A model generated the notes under the pieces. It searched no databases, was not told where the DNA came from, and was given only the letters and a program-made list of their open reading frames with translations. Below are positions 4,410 through 7,637 of a stretch of DNA of 7,637 bases, one piece after another (the first letter of the stretch is position 1; every line of letters begins with the position of its first letter). This stretch comes from Candidatus Solibacter sp. (lineage in GTDB: Bacteria; Acidobacteriota; Terriglobia; Bryobacterales; Bryobacteraceae), in NCBI GenBank assembly GCA_017883345.1, contig JADGNT010000219.1, positions 1-7,637 on the forward strand, read 5' to 3'. The position numbers were made by a program, and so were the translations under genes.

Positions 4410-5981
4410 TCAGTTTCTTCCTTCTACAATGGCGAGCAGTTTCTCGCGGCGGGTCACAAACACGGGTCCGGCGGATTTCAAAGTTGCCAGGTAGAATGCG
4501 AGGGCCAGCACAGGCAACGGCAGGAACATCCACCAGGATTCCGGCGATACCAAAGCTGGCTGGAACTTGTACAACAGCCGCGGCAGGAACACCATCATTC
4601 CGGAGCCGATCAGAAGGATGTTGCCGCCCAATGAGAGATCGTTGCCGAAGTTGCTGGCATAGTTGCCGCGGCGCGGATTGAATAGAGTCACCCATATGCC
4701 GAGCGCGTTCAACACGAACAGCGACGTAAGCCCGGTGCAGAGCAACATCGCCAGCATACGCGCGTCGAACGGGTACGGCACAAAGATGGTCCACGCCAGC
4801 AGGCCAATCGGCAGCACCGAAGCGCCGATGGTGACGGCCGCGTAACTGGCCGCGCGCAGCGTGGCGGCCGGGTCGGTGGGCAGCAGGAAGTAGCGGCGAA
4901 AGGCGCCCCCGACGTAACCGAACTGATTCACGGCGATGCGCGAGGTTCCGAAGAACGTGGCCATCGGAGCCATGCCGAGAGCCACGACGAAAAGGCTGTG
5001 CGGCATCTTCCACAAATGGCCCAGTTGAAAGGTGAGAAGGGCGACTATCGGCAGCGAAATCAGATACAGCGTCCTGGTGCGGCTGTTGCGGGCGTAAAAG
5101 CGCAGCCAGTGGCCGACCAGCGGACCCATTTGCGGCCCGAAGAGCGCGCCCACGCGGTCGAACGGGCTGTCCCATTCGATTTTGACGGATTCCGCAACCT
5201 GGCGCTGCGGTGGCCGCTTTTCGAGCCACACCAGAAGCGCGGCCAGTCCGAGGATCCAGGCCACGATGGTCGCCAAGCCGCGTACGCCCGCCAGATCCGG
5301 GTGAATCATCGCGGCGGCCGCGCCGAACGGCGGCGTGTACCGAAGACGCTGCACCACAGCGGAGACGATCGCGGGATTTTTCTTGATCAGCGGCGCCACC
5401 ACGGAGGGCAGGAACGCCAGCGTCATGATCAGCATCATCAGGACGGGTGCGCCGCCCTTGCGCTGCATCATTTGGTCGATGAAGAGGCCCACCACGCGGG
5501 CTAGCAGGTAGTTGGCGGCGAAGAGGAGCAGGACGGCGACGATCCCAAACCAGAAGCTCCCCGCACCCAGTACATAGAGTCCCACCGCCAGACCGAGTTC
5601 CAGGGCGAGGAACAGAAACCAAAAGGGGTCGAGGATGCCGGTGAGGTGGCGCGCGATGCGGCGATCCGGCGCCGTCAGCGGATAACGGCGAAGTTCCGTC
5701 TCCGAGAAGACGGCGCTCATGCCGAAACCCAGAATATTGGCGGCCAGCACCGCTTCCAGGAACAGCGCCGTCAGCACGCCCTGTGCGATCTTCTCCGCCT
5801 TGCCGCTGCGCACGGCGAGCACCCCAGCGCCAATCCCGCCCGTGGTGAGCAGCGCGATCACCATCACCAGCAGCAGGTAGCCGGCGAGAAAGAGCGCGAT
5901 GCGTCCGTTGCGCGAGCGCGTCTTGGCCCACAGCAGCTTGTAGCGCAGCTTGACGAGTTCGCCGATGAGAGAAGTGTTCAT
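4410..5981 (-). CDS. ABC-2-type transporter permease, about 12 transmembrane helices
   Basis: An inner-membrane permease of 523 residues, partner of the ATPase at 3639-4406. Hydrophobic segments are visible at about 28-56, 68-92, 118-138, 142-168, 178-200, 235-253, 304-322, 328-346, 378-400, 406-432, 450-475 and 484-502. The N-terminus (GELVKLRYKLLWAK) resembles the amphipathic start of ABC-2 permeases. A charged cytosolic loop typical of the fold occurs twice: ELRRYPLTAPDRRIARHL (96-113) and FRRYFLLPTDPAATL (361-375). This suggests two fused six-helix modules, so one chain may make the full channel, whereas six-helix ABC-2 proteins must dimerise. Extra loops (about 254-300) separate the halves. 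No SD is visible before ATG 5981, which is preceded by a 71-nt gap with inverted repeats. The long minus-strand frame at 4084-6078 over the same DNA is a GC-rich shadow. Confidence 0.9.
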   Translation of the reverse strand: MNTSLIGELVKLRYKLLWAKTRSRNGRIALFLAGYLLLVMVIALLTTGGIGAGVLAVRSGKAEKIAQGVLTALFLEAVLAANILGFGMSAVFSETELRRYPLTAPDRRIARHLTGILDPFWFLFLALELGLAVGLYVLGAGSFWFGIVAVLLLFAANYLLARVVGLFIDQMMQRKGGAPVLMMLIMTLAFLPSVVAPLIKKNPAIVSAVVQRLRYTPPFGAAAAMIHPDLAGVRGLATIVAWILGLAALLVWLEKRPPQRQVAESVKIEWDSPFDRVGALFGPQMGPLVGHWLRFYARNSRTRTLYLISLPIVALLTFQLGHLWKMPHSLFVVALGMAPMATFFGTSRIAVNQFGYVGGAFRRYFLLPTDPAATLRAASYAAVTIGASVLPIGLLAWTIFVPYPFDARMLAMLLCTGLTSLFVLNALGIWVTLFNPRRGNYASNFGNDLSLGGNILLIGSGMMVFLPRLLYKFQPALVSPESWWMFLPLPVLALAFYLATLKSAGPVFVTRREKLLAIVEGRN

Positions 5982-6001
5982 ATGCGGTCCAGACGAAGAA
6001 T

Positions 6002-6049
6002 GCCCCCTTGAAAGGGGGCGGCCCAGAGGGCACCCCAGCCTGAAAGGCT
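6002..6049. terminator. Cluster of three short inverted repeats between smc and the permease gene
   Basis: Within the 71-nt gap are GCCCCCTT-GA-AAGGGGGC (6002-6019, 8-bp arms; realistically 7 bp with a TGAA loop), GCCC-AGA-GGGC (6021-6031) and AGCCT-GAA-AGGCT (6037-6049). On the minus-strand transcript they come after the SMC stop and before the permease start. They could weaken read-through (terminator or attenuator) or protect mRNA ends. There is no T-run after the strongest stem, so intrinsic termination is uncertain. Confidence 0.4.
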
Positions 6050-6052
6050 ACG

Positions 6053-7637
6053 CTACGCCGCCGCCTCCGTGGCGGCATTGAACTTCACGCTGACCAGACG
6101 GCTTACCCCGGGCTCCTGCATGGTGACACCGTACAATGCCTGCGCCGCTTCCATGGTTTTCTTGGAGTGCGTGATGACGACAAATTGGGTATTCACCGAC
6201 ATCTCGGCGATCAGCCGGGTGAGGCGCCCGATGTTGGCCTCATCCAGCGGGGCATCGACTTCGTCCAGCACGCAGAACGGGCTCGGCTGATAGCGGAAGA
6301 TGGCCATGAGCAGCGCCACCGCGGCCAGCGCCTTCTCACCGCCGGAGAGCAGCAGGACGTTTTGCAGGCGCTTGCCCGGAGGCGAGCACACGATATCGAT
6401 GCCGCTCTCGGCGATGTTCTCCTGGTCGGTGAGCCGCATCTCCCCGGTGCCGCCGCCGAACAGCGTCTGGAATGCGACGCGGAAGTGGGCGTTGATGGCT
6501 TCGAAGGCCTCGGAGAATTTCTGCCGCGAAACCAGGTCGATCTCCTGAATCGCCTTCTCGGTGTCGCGGATGGAATCGATCAGGTCCTGGCGCTGGGCGC
6601 TCAGGAAATCGTGGCGTTGCTGCGCCTCCTGATACTCCTCCATGGCGGCGGCGTTGACCGCGCCGAGCCCTTCGATACGGCCGCGCACCTCGTTGGCCGA
6701 TTGCTCGGCGTCGGCGATGGCGTCGCTATCCGGAATGGGGTCGTCGGCGGCGGAGAGTTCCTCCACCGGGCAGCCCAGTTCCTTGCGGCTGGTTTCGTCG
6801 AGGTACTTCAACTCGGCCTGCTTGCGCACCAGGTCGATCTCGATCTGGGAGCGCTTCTCCTGCATTTCCTGCACCGCCGCGCGCAGTCCCTTGAGATCTT
6901 CTTCATTGGCGCGCAGGGCCTCGCGCATCCCGGCGTCCTGGGTGGCCATCTGGTTGACTTGGGCTTCGATCGTGGCGATCTGCCCGGCCAATAGCGCCGA
7001 ATTCCGGTCGAGCTCGATGTTGTCCGCCAGCAGGCGTGCGCGCTGCTCGCCGAGGCGGGAGATTTCGGGCGCGATGGCATTCCGCCGGTTGGTGGTCTCG
7101 CGGTACTGCTGCTCCAAACGGCCCATGGCGGAGCGCTCGCCGCGGTAGCGCTCTTCGAGGCCGGCCAACTCGGCGCGAACCCCGGCGTGCTCCTCGACGA
7201 TGGTCGCCGCCTGGCCTTCCAGCTTCTCCAGTTCCGCGCGCTCGGTCTCTAGCGCCTGCTCGCTCTCCGCCCGCAGGCCCTCCTTCTCCGCCACGGCAAC
7301 GCGATTGCGCTCGCGCTGGCCGGCCGACTTCTCGGCGTCGCGCCGCAGGCGATCCAGCTCCAGGCGGGCCACGCTGACGCGGGAATTGCTGCGCGCCAGA
7401 TCCTCGCCCAGCTTGCGCATTTCATGATCCAGCGCGACGCGGTCCTTTTCGCGCGATTGCTGCAAGGCGCGCAGGCGCTCCAGTTCGGCCTCGAAGCCGA
7501 TGATCTCCTGGGTCAGCCCGTCCAGCCGGGCCAGCATCTCATCGAGCGCGGATTGGCGCCCCTTCAGCTTGACCGCAAGTTCGCGGGCTTCGCGCTTCAT
7601 GGCCAGCGGGCCGGCGCCGCTCTTCTTGCCGCCGGTG
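6053..7637 (-). CDS. smc: Chromosome segregation protein SMC, C-terminal part (runs off the right edge)
   Basis: The C-terminal 527 residues of SMC, the ATPase core of the condensin-like complex that organises and segregates the chromosome with ScpA/ScpB. The frame enters from the right with TGGKKSGAGPLAMKRE, which matches the end of the SMC hinge. Counting from Met at 7600, a long charged coiled coil follows (about 5-280 and 295-375, rich in Glu, Arg, Leu and Ala). The C-terminal ATPase head carries the signature LLLSGGEKAL (416-425), Walker B with catalytic Glu FCVLDEVDAPLDEAN (442-456), and the switch VITHSKKTM (475-483). The internal Met at 7600 is not the start. Full SMC is about 1,150-1,200 residues, so the N-terminal head and first coil lie outside the window. 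The stop is TAG at 6053-6055. Confidence 0.95.
   Translation of the reverse strand, partial: TGGKKSGAGPLAMKREARELAVKLKGRQSALDEMLARLDGLTQEIIGFEAELERLRALQQSREKDRVALDHEMRKLGEDLARSNSRVSVARLELDRLRRDAEKSAGQRERNRVAVAEKEGLRAESEQALETERAELEKLEGQAATIVEEHAGVRAELAGLEERYRGERSAMGRLEQQYRETTNRRNAIAPEISRLGEQRARLLADNIELDRNSALLAGQIATIEAQVNQMATQDAGMREALRANEEDLKGLRAAVQEMQEKRSQIEIDLVRKQAELKYLDETSRKELGCPVEELSAADDPIPDSDAIADAEQSANEVRGRIEGLGAVNAAAMEEYQEAQQRHDFLSAQRQDLIDSIRDTEKAIQEIDLVSRQKFSEAFEAINAHFRVAFQTLFGGGTGEMRLTDQENIAESGIDIVCSPPGKRLQNVLLLSGGEKALAAVALLMAIFRYQPSPFCVLDEVDAPLDEANIGRLTRLIAEMSVNTQFVVITHSKKTMEAAQALYGVTMQEPGVSRLVSVKFNAATEAAA

Noticed and set aside
4084..6078. 664-residue open frame on the minus strand
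   Set aside because: It overlaps the clear permease and ATPase genes in another frame; its product is Arg/Pro/Ala-rich without membrane segments or motifs, a typical GC-rich shadow.
6167..6994. 275-residue plus-strand open frame opposite smc
   Set aside because: Antisense shadow of the SMC coiled coil; its regular composition reflects the heptad coding of the other strand.

Overview
The window is GC-rich bacterial chromosome with tightly packed genes. The best guess for the source is an acidobacterium of the Solibacter/Bryobacter kind. This rests on general protein character, the secreted ThuA plus Tat-exported Gfo/Idh/MocA pair, and the style of the ABC-2 permease. No rRNA or other decisive marker is present, so the assignment is tentative.

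Layout. At the left edge (1 to about 398, minus strand) is the N-terminal part of an unrecognised exported protein. A short divergent gap leads to a two-gene plus-strand operon (552-2677): a secreted ThuA-domain protein and a Tat-exported Gfo/Idh/MocA oxidoreductase, overlapping by ATGA. The pair resembles ThuA/ThuB-type sugar oxidation modules. The rest of the window reads on the minus strand: the C-terminal part of SMC (6053-7637, entering from the right), a 12-helix ABC-2-type permease, its ATPase, and two tandem ArsC/Spx-family genes. The last of these converges on the oxidoreductase.

The main discovery is the first ArsC/Spx-family gene (3316-3636). An ordinary ORF search shows only a truncated protein starting at an internal TTG. 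Reading upstream gives an ATG two bases after the ATPase stop and then a single in-frame TGA at codon 9, exactly where this family carries its catalytic cysteine (KPS-U-STCRNAK). A perfect 7-bp stem with a 6-nt loop (AGUUUG) lies 14 nt after the TGA, with a G at loop position 2, 23 nt from the TGA. This fits the bacterial SECIS pattern, so I call it a selenocysteine-containing ArsC/Spx-like protein with a U-x-x-C motif. The gene just downstream is a paralog with no cysteine at all and serine at the aligned active-site position.

The convergent intergenic region (2677-2957) is a repeat-built structure. Two almost identical 72-nt palindromes (26-bp arms) flank a 110-nt fragment of a second copy of the cysteine-less gene's 3' end, and three 12-bp direct repeats follow. 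The gene fragment differs from the intact gene at 11 of 110 bases, yet nearly all changes are silent, while the palindromes differ at 1 of 72. The two components therefore have different histories: probably a mobile REP-like palindrome family that inserts at or next to stop codons, plus a relic of a formerly functional gene copy.
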